In this document: positions 45,082 to 54,753 of the stretch, piece after piece
Layout: the number at the start of each line of letters is the position of its first letter
Position numbering within the stretch: the stretch's first letter is position 1
NCBI RefSeq assembly: GCF_020042345.1
Contig: NZ_CP083387.1
Location: 62,001 to 126,000 of the forward strand
DNA: 64,000 bases
Source: Arachidicoccus terrestris
Lineage (GTDB): Bacteria; Bacteroidota; Bacteroidia; Chitinophagales; Chitinophagaceae
Direction of reading: 5' to 3'
Position numbers and translations under genes: made by a program
Notes under the pieces: model-generated
The model's input: only the letters and a program-made list of their open reading frames with translations
Databases searched by the model: none
Told to the model about the DNA's origin: nothing

Positions 45082-47037
45082 TTAAGGAGCCGTAGATAGC
45101 GCATTCATCGTAAAATACAAATCGTAGATCCGGCCCTGATAATTCCTGAGCTTGCCTTTCAAGCTCCTTCCCTGAATTTTGCCGCAGGTAACATATCCTC
45201 CCCTGATCTTTGTCAGGTCTTTATCCAAATGGGCAGAAACAACTGTCCGCTGTTGAAAAGAGATCTCCAGATCTCCGTTTTCTGTCAATTTTAGCAAGAG
45301 CTGCCCCTCTCTGTCCGGCAACGGCTCGCTTTGATACACTTTGCCTGCCTCCGTCTGAATGCCGATCCTGCCCCGGTAGGCAAAGAGCTTAAAATGCCCA
45401 AAATAATCTGCGACCACACCACCTTTATCCAGTTCTTTTATATAAGCGGTTATATACAGTGTGTGCGGGTTCCATTGTTTTCTGTTAAAAGAGAGGTCCG
45501 ATGCGCTCCTGCCCTGTGCTATCATATACCGATGATCGAAAAATGTGGGCAAGGTCCCCTTCAATATCATTTCATCGGTTTCTCCCTGACGACTCAGTTC
45601 CTTTTTCAGCATAGCTCTCCCTTTGACTAATTGGGGCTTATAAACCGGATCCTGCGCCAGGTTTTTAAATTCTTCTGTATCCTCATTCAAGTTGAATAAC
45701 TCTTCCGGTGGATGATAACGATAGCGGTTCAATAAGAATCTGGCTTTCTTATCCGTTTGAGCCGCTTTCACCCAGGAGTCAAAATAAAATTCGTTACGTT
45801 CCACTTTGTCAATATGTGTAATAAAGCGTTCTCCCGGATGATAGTTTCTGATATATTGCCAACCATCCGCGGTAATGACAGTTCTTCCAGGCGTATAATT
45901 ATACCAATAATGCGGCTCCATGGAAGACTCTGCGAAAATGTGCTGGTGAATTTCTTTTTTAGTATCCACTAAGACCCCTTTAAAAGACCGGCCGTCCAGC
46001 GTATCCACTTCTCTGCCTCCAGCCAGATCAATTAACGTGGGTGTAATATCTACCAGTGATACCAAGGCGTCGGTTTGGCTGCCTTTTTCTATATGTCCCG
46101 GCCATCTGACAATCAAGGGCACATGCAAACCTTTATCATAGACGCTCCATTTAGCAGAGGGAAACTGGGCTCCCTGATCAGCGGTAAATAACGTAACTGT
46201 ATTATTGGTTTGCCCTGCTTTATCCAAGGCTTTCAGCACCCGCCCCAGCATCTCGTCGGCAGCTGATATGCTCTGATAATAGGATGCCAGAGCGCCTCTT
46301 GTTTCCTTTGTATCAGCCAGATAATCCGGCACTTTGATGCTGGCAGGATCAAAATCCTTATGTGGAAACCAGGGTACATGAGGCAACCAGGGCGCGACAA
46401 TCAGGCAAAGTGGCTGATCAGGATGTTGTTTAAAATGGTCCTCAATCATATGTACAGACTCATTTTTCCGATCTACCCTGTTTTCAACGGGTTCATATTT
46501 ACCAAACTCCTTGCCGATAACCTCAAAAGGAAAATTATCCAGCGGAAACACATCTGTCTTGCCGGAGATCACCACTCGATATCCCAGTGCCTTTAAAAAC
46601 CCGGGCAAGTTATCTACGCCTGGTTTAACGGTAAAATGATTCATCTGTGCGCCGTTATGATACGGATACATCCCGGTAAAAAGGGCACTTCTGGACGGCG
46701 TACACATGGAAGAAGCTGCATAGGCCCTGGAAAACTGCATGCCTTCTCTAGAGAGCTGGTCCATATTAGGTGTACTGACGTCGGTGTTGCCATAAGCCCC
46801 TATATCCTGTTGATTCAGATCATCGGCTATAAAGATCAATATATTTGGCTTTTTCTGACAGACCGCTTTTCGGCTTACGCCGGACAATATCAGGGCCATT
46901 AAAATAAGCAGAAACGCCCTGACCCGGTGAGGCAATCCTTTTCTTATCAGCCGGTTTCTCCGGGCAGATATTAGACATCTGCCCCGCTCATACCGACTCA
47001 ACCACCAGTTCTTAAAAACAATTGAATAGGTTTTCAT
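45082..47037 (-). CDS. family S1 sulfatase with extra C-terminal beta domain
   Basis: Exported ester or amide sulfohydrolase, 651 residues. After a long basic n-region comes a signal helix at about 41-60, then PNILIFIADDLNQQD with metal ligands. The formylglycine motif is CTPSR, with C112 the residue to be oxidised, followed by SALFTGMYPYHNGA. The body resembles sulfamidase/S1_8-like members. Residues beyond about 520 form a beta-rich extension (TLYITAYIKELDKGGVVADY, GRIYDLYFT) that I cannot name. Its maturation enzyme must be encoded elsewhere. Presence in this PUL suggests a sulfated or sulfamidated glycan target. Confidence 0.93.
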   Translation of the reverse strand: MKTYSIVFKNWWLSRYERGRCLISARRNRLIRKGLPHRVRAFLLILMALILSGVSRKAVCQKKPNILIFIADDLNQQDIGAYGNTDVSTPNMDQLSREGMQFSRAYAASSMCTPSRSALFTGMYPYHNGAQMNHFTVKPGVDNLPGFLKALGYRVVISGKTDVFPLDNFPFEVIGKEFGKYEPVENRVDRKNESVHMIEDHFKQHPDQPLCLIVAPWLPHVPWFPHKDFDPASIKVPDYLADTKETRGALASYYQSISAADEMLGRVLKALDKAGQTNNTVTLFTADQGAQFPSAKWSVYDKGLHVPLIVRWPGHIEKGSQTDALVSLVDITPTLIDLAGGREVDTLDGRSFKGVLVDTKKEIHQHIFAESSMEPHYWYNYTPGRTVITADGWQYIRNYHPGERFITHIDKVERNEFYFDSWVKAAQTDKKARFLLNRYRYHPPEELFNLNEDTEEFKNLAQDPVYKPQLVKGRAMLKKELSRQGETDEMILKGTLPTFFDHRYMIAQGRSASDLSFNRKQWNPHTLYITAYIKELDKGGVVADYFGHFKLFAYRGRIGIQTEAGKVYQSEPLPDREGQLLLKLTENGDLEISFQQRTVVSAHLDKDLTKIRGGYVTCGKIQGRSLKGKLRNYQGRIYDLYFTMNALSTAP

Positions 47038-47151
47038 CAGCTGTTATTTATAACAGACGCGCCTCTCAGACAGTAAAGAACCAATTTCCGACACGGTTCC
47101 TGTCCATCTCTGCCACCGGCGCATGAACCACGATAAACTAAAAATATGTTT

Positions 47152-47180
47152 CCCCGCCCGGCATTAGTCTTTCAGCGGGG
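47152..47180 (-). terminator. weak intercistronic hairpin after GH-A gene
   Basis: A 6-base GC stem (CCCCGC at 47152-47157 with GCGGGG at 47175-47180) lies just downstream of the clan GH-A gene and is followed on the minus strand by an A/T-rich stretch. It may partly attenuate transcription into the sulfatase and GH115 genes. Confidence 0.35.
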
Positions 47181-47192
47181 CGGTATCACCAC

Positions 47193-48392
47193 TTACTGTT
47201 TACCGTTTAATTTTTTGATCAGATCAACTTCGTCCTGTTTATAGGGAGTAAAGTCTTTTCTAAAGATATCATGGAACCATAACTTAGGTTCTCCACCGTC
47301 CGGCATGGGCGAATCCCAGGCATAAATGGTATTGGTTTTTCCTTCCACGAAACCCCAGTTAATGGCCCCGACGTTTTCCTTTTTAAGCATGGGCAGCGTA
47401 TTACTGAACAAACTCTTGCGGGTCCTGGCCATATACTCCGTACAGATTACGGGCCTGCCGAATGCCTTAAGCAACTGCACAACCCTTTGATGCCAGTCGG
47501 GTGTTTCATAATCATGATAGGAAATAATATCGGAACCGGCAATCTGCACTTTATTGAGATCCTCCAGATCCCACTTCCAAAGTCCCACAGTAATAGGCTG
47601 GTCGGGACGGACAGCATGTGCCCACTTCAGTACCGCTTTCAGCAAAGGCATTGATTTATTTGCCTTCCCATTGTTACCCGGTTCGTTATAGAGATCCCAG
47701 GCGAGGATCCGCTTATCGCTTTTAAAGGTTGTCATTATATCTGTTACGTATTTTTCCAGCTCTGGAAAAATTGTTGTATCTTCTGACCTCGGCTGTCCTG
47801 GGTCCTGCACCCAGCCGGAGTTATGCACGCCTGTTTTGGGGGCCGGCTGGGGGCCGGGACTGGCTTGTTTATTCCAGCAGTCATCAAAAAAGACAAACAT
47901 CGGTTTGATATGATGTTTCTCGGCAATTGTCAAAAACTGATCGATTCTCTTTTTAAAACCGTCCGCGTCTTCTTTCCAGACCAGACTGTGTAAGAAAACC
48001 CGCATCGTATTAAATCCGATATTTTCAGCCAACTGAAATTCTTTATCGATCAAATCGGGGCTGAAAGTCTCCTTCTGCCACATTTCCAGCTGATTGACAG
48101 CATTACTAGGAATATAGTCCGCACCGGTCAGCCAGCCCTGGGCCTGATACCAGTCGTTGGCCTGCTGGGCAGACCAGACGGCCGCAGTTCCCGCCTGCAT
48201 CTTATGATTTGACGTACTATCCTTACTGTCTGTCATACGGCCACCCTGTTGACAGGAAAGTGCCGAAAATAGTAGGATCACGCTGCATAGTTTCATCCAC
48301 ACCGACCGTGAATGCTCCCTGCCCGAATACACGGGCCGGTGCCGGTGCTGCCATTGACTTCTGTTTTTTTGTGTTGTCTGAGTGATGTTCAT
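47193..48392 (-). CDS. clan GH-A glycoside hydrolase lipoprotein (GH5-like)
   Basis: Retaining TIM-barrel hydrolase. I use the start at 48392 (399 residues); the frame extends to 48752 but that part overlaps the GH43 gene. Met at 48296 is an alternative. Lipobox: LLFSALSC (Cys47). The acid/base is E237 in WDLYNEPGN and the nucleophile E319 in VICTEYMAR, both on the expected strands. GFNTMRVFLHSLVW and MFVFFDDCWNKQ are typical of a GH5-like barrel sometimes labelled 1,4-beta-xylanase. Substrate uncertain: xylan, mannan or galactan backbone, or a side chain. Fourth gene of the PUL. Confidence 0.83.
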   Translation of the reverse strand: MNITQTTQKNRSQWQHRHRPVYSGREHSRSVWMKLCSVILLFSALSCQQGGRMTDSKDSTSNHKMQAGTAAVWSAQQANDWYQAQGWLTGADYIPSNAVNQLEMWQKETFSPDLIDKEFQLAENIGFNTMRVFLHSLVWKEDADGFKKRIDQFLTIAEKHHIKPMFVFFDDCWNKQASPGPQPAPKTGVHNSGWVQDPGQPRSEDTTIFPELEKYVTDIMTTFKSDKRILAWDLYNEPGNNGKANKSMPLLKAVLKWAHAVRPDQPITVGLWKWDLEDLNKVQIAGSDIISYHDYETPDWHQRVVQLLKAFGRPVICTEYMARTRKSLFSNTLPMLKKENVGAINWGFVEGKTNTIYAWDSPMPDGGEPKLWFHDIFRKDFTPYKQDEVDLIKKLNGKQ

Positions 48393-48486
48393 CTTTTTGT
48401 TTTTATTAAGTGCTAATAATCGGTTATACATTCTGTCCGGCTTTTGGCGCCCCCTTGCGCTTCCATTATTGGCATTATAATGATTG

Positions 48487-49572
48487 CTAAGTGGCCGGCA
48501 CCTCCAGCGGTGCATTGATGGGCACAGGCCTGCCAAAATCCGGACTGCCGTCCTGATCCCAGCTAAAGGGCTGCATCCTTGGACTGCGGCTGTCGCCGCA
48601 TCCCTGTCCCTGACTGCTGTTAGCATGGTAGATGATCCAGTTCTGCTTGCCGTCAGGAGAGGCAAAGAAGCCGTTATGGCCGGGACCGAAGACGCCGCCC
48701 TGTACATTTTTGGTAAACACCGGCACCGGCGATTTTTGCCAGTCTTCCGCATTGAGCGGATCTCCTCCTTCTGCCAGTGTCAACAGCCCCAGACAGTAGT
48801 CGTCCGACCAGCAACCATTACCGGAATAGGTCAGAAAAAGTTGCCCTTTGGGGCTGATAATGGCTTCCGGACCTTCATTGATCCGGTCTTCCCAGTCATA
48901 GGTAGGGCTGGCAATCTTTACTCTTTTTCCCTCGATGGTAACCGGGTCTTTTAATTTCGCGACATAAATACATTGCCGGTCATCAACTGACGCCTCCCAT
49001 CCGCTCCAGGCCATATAATTGACGCCCTGATAGGTAAACACCGTCCCGTCGATGGCCCAGCGGTCATCCGGATCAGCGATCTTGCCGATGAATTTCCAGC
49101 CGGTACCGGTGGGATCCTCCGCTGCATTTTCCAGCACATACATACGGTGTGTAGTGTTGTCTCTGTTTTTATCCGCTGCAAAATACATATACCATTTGTC
49201 ATTGAGAAAATGCAGTTCCGGTGCCCATATATCACTGCTGTACGGCAGGCTGGCATCCGCCGGAGCGTTCCATATCACGACTTCTTTCGCGGCTCCCAGA
49301 TCTTCCATATACTGCGTTTTCCAGATTGAGATCCGGTTGCCCGAGGTCTGTGTATAATAATAAAAACTTCCTTTTTTAATGACCCAGGGATCCGGCCCTG
49401 ATTTTTTCAGCGGATTCACAAATATTTTTCCCGTCGATGGACTGTCCGGGCCGGGCGGCGGCGTACCGCCCCCACCCGATCCGGATTTTCCACAGGACGC
49501 CCACAGCAGGCACAGGCCTGCAAGCAGCAGGATCGCCCCGGACCTTCGCATTCTAACAGATACTTCGTGCAT
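48487..49572 (-). CDS. GH43-family glycoside hydrolase lipoprotein
   Basis: Five-bladed beta-propeller hydrolase, usually alpha-L-arabinofuranosidase, arabinanase or beta-xylosidase. The 361 residues carry a signal ending in LLWASC (Cys about 27; start at 49572, or Met8 at 49551), then a Gly/Pro-rich linker. Catalytic acids fit GH43: Asp in KSGPDPWVI, Asp in RWAIDGTVF, Glu in RINEGPEAI. DIWAPELHFLNDKWYMYFAA is a family hallmark. It lies 113 bases after susD and 94 bases before the clan GH-A gene, and would trim arabinose or xylose side groups. Confidence 0.93.
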   Translation of the reverse strand: MHEVSVRMRRSGAILLLAGLCLLWASCGKSGSGGGGTPPPGPDSPSTGKIFVNPLKKSGPDPWVIKKGSFYYYTQTSGNRISIWKTQYMEDLGAAKEVVIWNAPADASLPYSSDIWAPELHFLNDKWYMYFAADKNRDNTTHRMYVLENAAEDPTGTGWKFIGKIADPDDRWAIDGTVFTYQGVNYMAWSGWEASVDDRQCIYVAKLKDPVTIEGKRVKIASPTYDWEDRINEGPEAIISPKGQLFLTYSGNGCWSDDYCLGLLTLAEGGDPLNAEDWQKSPVPVFTKNVQGGVFGPGHNGFFASPDGKQNWIIYHANSSQGQGCGDSRSPRMQPFSWDQDGSPDFGRPVPINAPLEVPAT

Positions 49573-49685
49573 TGTATTTTATCTTTATCAGATTCGCTTT
49601 ATTTCGGCTTCGGTTCTTTCCGGAAACAACTGCCGGTTTACTGGCCCGTCACCTACATAAAGAAGTAAGCGCCGGACCGATCGGG

Positions 49686-51248
49686 CTACCAGCCTTCATT
49701 TTGTTGCATATGCGTGTTGACATCCAGTTCATACTGGGGAATGGGCAGTAAAGCATATTTATCCGTATAGTGACTGAAGCCTTCGTCTCTTGTGGCCAGT
49801 TTGGTGCTGAGATCGCCCCAGCGGACCAGGTCTTCCCAGCGGTGCCCTTCACCACAGAGTTCAGTCAGCCGCTCATGTTTGATCTGGGTTAAAAATGCGG
49901 CCTTGTCCATCCCGCCAGCCAGCGGCGCCAGGCCGGCCCTTGCCCGCACTTTATTGACAAAGGGATAAGCTTTGGCAGTTTCACCGAGTCCGTTTAAGGC
50001 TTCTGCATAGAGCAATAATACATCGCTGTAACGAAGGTAGCGATAATTGTTCCCTGAATGGAACACTTCCCCGTTGGAAGTTGCATCGTTCAAAAATTTC
50101 CGGAAGTACACCGTGTTCTGGGTCGCCTGGGCAATCGGATCACCTTCTACGTCGGCATACCCCCTGGATGTCCAGCTCTGTCCGTAGACCATGGTATAGT
50201 CCGGGCCCCGCACATCGGTAGAGTCGTAGATAAAACTGGCCGCCAGCCTTGGATCCCGCTTACCGTCCGTGGTCTTCTCCTTCAGGAACTCCCATACGCA
50301 CCAGCGTCGGGCCTGACCGTCAGTAAACCCGATGGGCCTGGGTGCGAAAAACGGCGGAATGGAAGTGCCATAGTTCAGGTTATCGGGATTACCGCTGGCG
50401 TCATTGTCATGATTTTCCGCCGGGTTGACGGCGTTCTGAAATTCAAATACAGATTCCTTGTTATTTTCCGTCGCTTCCAAAAAGTTATCGCGGTAATTGT
50501 CCATGAGTGCATAGACATCTTTTCCCTCTCCCTCAGTGAGCCACTTTAAGGCCGCGGCCGCATTGGCATAGTCATGCATCTGCAGATAACATTTCCCCAG
50601 CATGCCGTAGGCAGCACCCCTGGTTGCCCTTCCGACGCCCGCATTATCATATTTAACCGGAAGAACGGCGGCGGCGGCTTTAAAGTCTGCTTCACACTGC
50701 TGATAGACTTCAGCCTGCGGCGTTGTGGGTGGATAGTCCGTGGGAAGAGAAGTCTTTAACAGGACGGGCACATTGCCCCAGAGTGTGGCCAGGTAATAGT
50801 AAAAGAATCCGCGCATGAATTTGGCTTCTCCCAGTAACTGATTTTTGACCGTTTCATCCATATCGATGGCCGGCACATTGTCCAGCACCTGATTACATCT
50901 GCCGATACCTACATATAAATCCTGCCAGACGGTGGTTGTCTCCCAGAGATTATAGTTGGTCACGTTGAACACGTCAAAATTATTGATCAACGTAGAGTTG
51001 GGACTGGTGCTGAATCCCTCGTCGGAACGGACGATCGTCAAAAAGAATTCGTTTCTAGCCAGACCTACCCGGTGATAGGTACTGTAAATGGCATTCACGC
51101 CGCTCTGTGCATCGTTCGCTGTTTTCCAGAAATTATCGATGGTCGGTGCATTGGGATTTGCTATTTCAAGGTCCTTACTGCAGGAGGCCAGCCCCAATAG
51201 ACATGCGACAGATAACGACAGCAGGAACGTATTTTTAGATTGTTTCAT
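49686..51248 (-). CDS. SusD/RagB-family lipoprotein
   Basis: SusC partner for the GH43/GH115 PUL, 520 residues. Lipobox: LLGLASC (Cys about 23). NDAQSGVNAIYSTYHRVGL near the N-terminus, LRYSDVLLLYAEALNGLG, VNKVRARAGL and HERLTELCGEGHRWEDLVRWG mark the family. It lies 28 bases after susC. Confidence 0.96.
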   Translation of the reverse strand: MKQSKNTFLLSLSVACLLGLASCSKDLEIANPNAPTIDNFWKTANDAQSGVNAIYSTYHRVGLARNEFFLTIVRSDEGFSTSPNSTLINNFDVFNVTNYNLWETTTVWQDLYVGIGRCNQVLDNVPAIDMDETVKNQLLGEAKFMRGFFYYYLATLWGNVPVLLKTSLPTDYPPTTPQAEVYQQCEADFKAAAAVLPVKYDNAGVGRATRGAAYGMLGKCYLQMHDYANAAAALKWLTEGEGKDVYALMDNYRDNFLEATENNKESVFEFQNAVNPAENHDNDASGNPDNLNYGTSIPPFFAPRPIGFTDGQARRWCVWEFLKEKTTDGKRDPRLAASFIYDSTDVRGPDYTMVYGQSWTSRGYADVEGDPIAQATQNTVYFRKFLNDATSNGEVFHSGNNYRYLRYSDVLLLYAEALNGLGETAKAYPFVNKVRARAGLAPLAGGMDKAAFLTQIKHERLTELCGEGHRWEDLVRWGDLSTKLATRDEGFSHYTDKYALLPIPQYELDVNTHMQQNEGW

Positions 51249-51276
51249 TGTCTGATTTTTTGGAGGATAAAACGCA

Positions 51277-54200
51277 TTAAAATTCCATATGGATGCCCAG
51301 GGAATAGATCCTGCTGGAAGGCCAGAAGCCGGAATCCATTCCGCGCATGCTTAAATTGCCGTTGGCAACATCCGGATCCAGCCCTCTGTATTTGGTGATG
51401 GTAAACAGGTTCTGTCCGCTGACAAAAACACGGGCGTTGCGGATTTTCATTTTGCCCAGCCAGTCCGTGGCAAAGCTGTACCCGATTTCCAGGTTGCGTA
51501 AACGGGCATACGAGCCGCTTTCCAGCCATCGATCGGTCTGTGCCATATTATTGGCGGAGACCGAAGGGTCGCTGCCGTTATCAATGGCCAGTCTGGGGTC
51601 ATCCGTATTGGTGTTGTCAGGTGTCCAGGGGTTAATATCGGAGCGGAAATTCACCAGCTGGTAGCTGTCCAGCGGGCGGCGCACATCATCATAGATCTGA
51701 TTGCCGAAGATTCCGATCCACTGCATATTCAGTGTAAAGCCCCGGTAACTTGCATTGAACTGCAGGCCTGCCTGTAAGGTCGGCCATGGAGAACCATGGA
51801 AGCTGCGGTCGTTATCATTGATCTGCCCGTCATCGTTCAGGTCTATGTAACGGATATCTCCAGGCTTCGCATTGGGCTGAATAATTTTTCCATCGCTGCT
51901 TTTATAATTATTGACTTCTTCGGCAGACTGGAAAATGCCGTCGGTCTGGATCACATACCACGACGCCATGGGATGGCCTACCTGTGAGCGGACAAAGTTG
52001 GCGGGCTGCAGATAATCCACTTTATTACCGTTCTCATCCAGCCCCTGGTTTCCGACGGACAGAACTTTGTTTTTAATCGTCGTGAAATTACCAGCCAAGT
52101 CCCATTTCAGCGCGTGGCTATGGTCACGGTAGGTGGCAGAAAACTCTATTCCCGTATTGCGGATGGAGCCGGTATTCACAAAAGGACTGCCACTGCTTCC
52201 CAGGTATTGTGGTAAGGGCACCACTAGCAATACGTCATCGGAGGTAGACCGGTACCAGTCCAGGGAAACATCCAGACGGTTATCCAGTAAGGTAATATCG
52301 GCGCCAATGTCAAGTTGATTGCGCTTTTCCCAGTGTAGGTCCGGATTGGTCACGATGGCCTGATACTGGCCCAGGTGCGGCGTTTCATCCGTGCCGTAAA
52401 CGGCGCGGGTGGTGCTGCTCACATAACCTACATACTGCCAGGCGGCCAGCGCATCACTGAAGCCCAACTGGCCGTAGGAGGCGCGGATTTTCAGGTCGTT
52501 GATCAGCTCACTTGTAAAGAAGTCTTCTTTACTGACTCTCCAGGCAGCCGCGGCTGAAGGGAAATAACCGGTCCGGTAATCCGGGCCGAAACGGGAATCC
52601 TGGTCAATTCTGCCGGTCAGTGTCAGCAGATACCTGTCAGCATAATTGTAATTAACCCGTCCCAGCCAGCCGTGGGAACGCCATTTATTACTCACGCCTC
52701 CTGATGCGGACGGTGTACCGATGGCCGAGCTGATCGTGGAATACAGGTTGCCGTTCAGGTTTTGCAATAACGTTCTGGAAGCACCGGTATAGCTTCTGTC
52801 CTGCTGGGTTCTGGAGAAACCGACCACGCCGTTGATATAATGTTTCCCGAAATGATGATCAAAGTTGATGGTATGTTCCAGCAACAGATTGGTGAACCTG
52901 CTTCTGGTCTCCGCGGCAAAAGTCTGCGCAGGCTGATTGGTATAGCGCCAGACTCCGGTATCGCGGATTTCACCCGTATAATCGTAACTGACTTCCAGCC
53001 CGGCATTGAATTTATAGGTCAGCCAGTCTGCCAGTTTAATCTGCAGATAGCCGTTGCCGACGAGTTTACCGTACTCGTTGCTGATTCTGTCCAGCGCGGC
53101 GGCAGCCAGATAGTTATTGGCATAGGTGGGATTATTAGCCGATCCCAGCCCCCAGCCGGCGGGATTGGACGGATACTGGATCGGGTCCTTATAAGACTCA
53201 CTCTGGGTCATAATAATCGGCAGCATCTGTGCCGAATTATAAAATACATTGACACCGCCGCCCGGATGATGGTTATTATTATCGGTCAGCATCAGGTGTT
53301 CCCCGAATGTTACACGGCCCTTGCGGACTTCTGTATTGATACGCAGGCTGGCCCGAGTGAATTTATTACCCACGACCGTTCCTTCATTACCGTAATAAGA
53401 TCCCGCGATATAATAGTTTGCCGTATTAGACCCGCCCGATACTCCCAGGGTATAATCCTGATAGGCACTGGTCCTGTAAACAGCGTCCTGCCAGTCTACA
53501 TTAATTGTATTGTTTTTAAGCTGCTCCTGAATATCTTTGGGCATGGCGACCCCTGAATTGGTATACTGCTGTTTGGCTGTTGCCAGAAAACCGGTGGCAT
53601 CCATAACGTCCCAGGTTTTGGGCAGCTGCTGCAACCCATATTTACCAGACAGGGATACGACTGGTGCCCCCGCCCGGCCTCTTTTGGTCGTGATAATCAC
53701 CACGCCGTTACCGGCTCTGGAGCCATAGATCGCCGCCGCCGAAGCGTCTTTCAGTACCTGTATACTGGCGATATCATCCGGATTGATGGTAACATTTGCA
53801 TCGGAGAGCATCCCGTCGATGACATATAACGGACTGGCATTCTGGAAACTGCCCACACCACGGATTTCAATGACACTGTTCTGTCCGGGTGCACCGCCGT
53901 TGCGGACCGTTACGCCTGGAACCAGTCCCTGAATGCCTTCCGCTACCGTTCCCGCAGACACTTTCGTGGAGTTGTCCATGTCGACCACACCGGTCGCACC
54001 GGTCAGATCTTTTTTGAGGACCGTCTGATACCCAATTACAACAACGGAATCCTGCCTGGAAGCTGTGGGTACCAGCGATATATGTAAGTCCTTTTCATTT
54101 TGATACCGAATCGCATAACGCTGAAATCCCACATAGGAAAAAATAATGGAATCCCCGGCGGCGACATTGACCGTAAATTTCCCGTTGTTGTCAGTCAGAC

Positions 54201-54471
54201 TGCCCCGGGTGCCTGACAGATCACTGCCGTCCGTCTTGACCTCAACGGAAACGCCCCCCAGTGGCGTGCCGGCCTGGTCCTGAACAATACCCGACACTTC
54301 GGCAGCCGACTGGGCCAGTACCCCATTTGAAAACAACACGCCCGCAAACAGTGATAAAAGCATGGCAAGCAGGCTTTTAAACGCTAGCAGTCCTGGCTGG
54401 CATTTGAGCCCTGCCGGCCGAAGTGTCCGGCCTTCTGAATGACCGTCATTGGAATGGTAATAGTAATTCAT
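51277..54471 (-). CDS. SusC/RagA TonB-linked outer-membrane protein
   Basis: First gene of the PUL, 1064 residues without an STN domain. A long n-region precedes a signal helix at about 32-53. A carboxypeptidase-regulatory-like domain covers about 57-135, and the SusC motif is SVVVIGYQTVLKKDLTGATG, with Gln-Thr in place of the usual Gly-Thr. Plug: SRAGNGVVIITTKRG. Barrel end: LGIHMEF. Regulation is likely by the divergently encoded sensor kinase and AraC-type response regulator 283 bases away. Confidence 0.96.
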   Translation of the reverse strand: MNYYYHSNDGHSEGRTLRPAGLKCQPGLLAFKSLLAMLLSLFAGVLFSNGVLAQSAAEVSGIVQDQAGTPLGGVSVEVKTDGSDLSGTRGSLTDNNGKFTVNVAAGDSIIFSYVGFQRYAIRYQNEKDLHISLVPTASRQDSVVVIGYQTVLKKDLTGATGVVDMDNSTKVSAGTVAEGIQGLVPGVTVRNGGAPGQNSVIEIRGVGSFQNASPLYVIDGMLSDANVTINPDDIASIQVLKDASAAAIYGSRAGNGVVIITTKRGRAGAPVVSLSGKYGLQQLPKTWDVMDATGFLATAKQQYTNSGVAMPKDIQEQLKNNTINVDWQDAVYRTSAYQDYTLGVSGGSNTANYYIAGSYYGNEGTVVGNKFTRASLRINTEVRKGRVTFGEHLMLTDNNNHHPGGGVNVFYNSAQMLPIIMTQSESYKDPIQYPSNPAGWGLGSANNPTYANNYLAAAALDRISNEYGKLVGNGYLQIKLADWLTYKFNAGLEVSYDYTGEIRDTGVWRYTNQPAQTFAAETRSRFTNLLLEHTINFDHHFGKHYINGVVGFSRTQQDRSYTGASRTLLQNLNGNLYSTISSAIGTPSASGGVSNKWRSHGWLGRVNYNYADRYLLTLTGRIDQDSRFGPDYRTGYFPSAAAAWRVSKEDFFTSELINDLKIRASYGQLGFSDALAAWQYVGYVSSTTRAVYGTDETPHLGQYQAIVTNPDLHWEKRNQLDIGADITLLDNRLDVSLDWYRSTSDDVLLVVPLPQYLGSSGSPFVNTGSIRNTGIEFSATYRDHSHALKWDLAGNFTTIKNKVLSVGNQGLDENGNKVDYLQPANFVRSQVGHPMASWYVIQTDGIFQSAEEVNNYKSSDGKIIQPNAKPGDIRYIDLNDDGQINDNDRSFHGSPWPTLQAGLQFNASYRGFTLNMQWIGIFGNQIYDDVRRPLDSYQLVNFRSDINPWTPDNTNTDDPRLAIDNGSDPSVSANNMAQTDRWLESGSYARLRNLEIGYSFATDWLGKMKIRNARVFVSGQNLFTITKYRGLDPDVANGNLSMRGMDSGFWPSSRIYSLGIHMEF

Positions 54472-54753
54472 TGGTAAGGATTTATTTTTCTGAATGCTCC
54501 ATGATTAGCGCCTCAACTGTCCGGCAATCTGAACCTTAAAAAATAAATTTTTCAGTATTTTAGTACTGACCTGTTTGCGGGAACGGTACTGGGGAGCCTT
54601 CTTGGCAAATTTCATTGACAAATTTGTAACATAAAACAGAAGACGATACGACGTTTTCTCTCATAAATTCAACATATTTTATCATTTTATTAATTTTTCA
54701 CACCACAATTTGTTAAAGACTTATTTTCGTTAAGGATATCTGACGTCTACAAA
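54472..54753. promoter_or_regulatory. divergent control region between susC and sensor kinase gene
   Basis: This 282-base region should hold both promoters. It contains the inverted repeat TCAGTA...TACTGA (54552-54569), a candidate site for the AraC-type response regulator, and an AT-rich tract before the kinase start. The assignment of binding is inference. Confidence 0.4.

Noticed and set aside
48393-48752. N-terminal extension of the clan GH-A frame
   Set aside because: It lies before the lipoprotein signal, has low-complexity Ser/Arg/Ala sequence and overlaps the upstream GH43 coding region in another frame.
52840-53556. Plus-strand frame of 238 codons inside susC
   Set aside because: Antisense shadow of a well-supported SusC; no recognisable domain.
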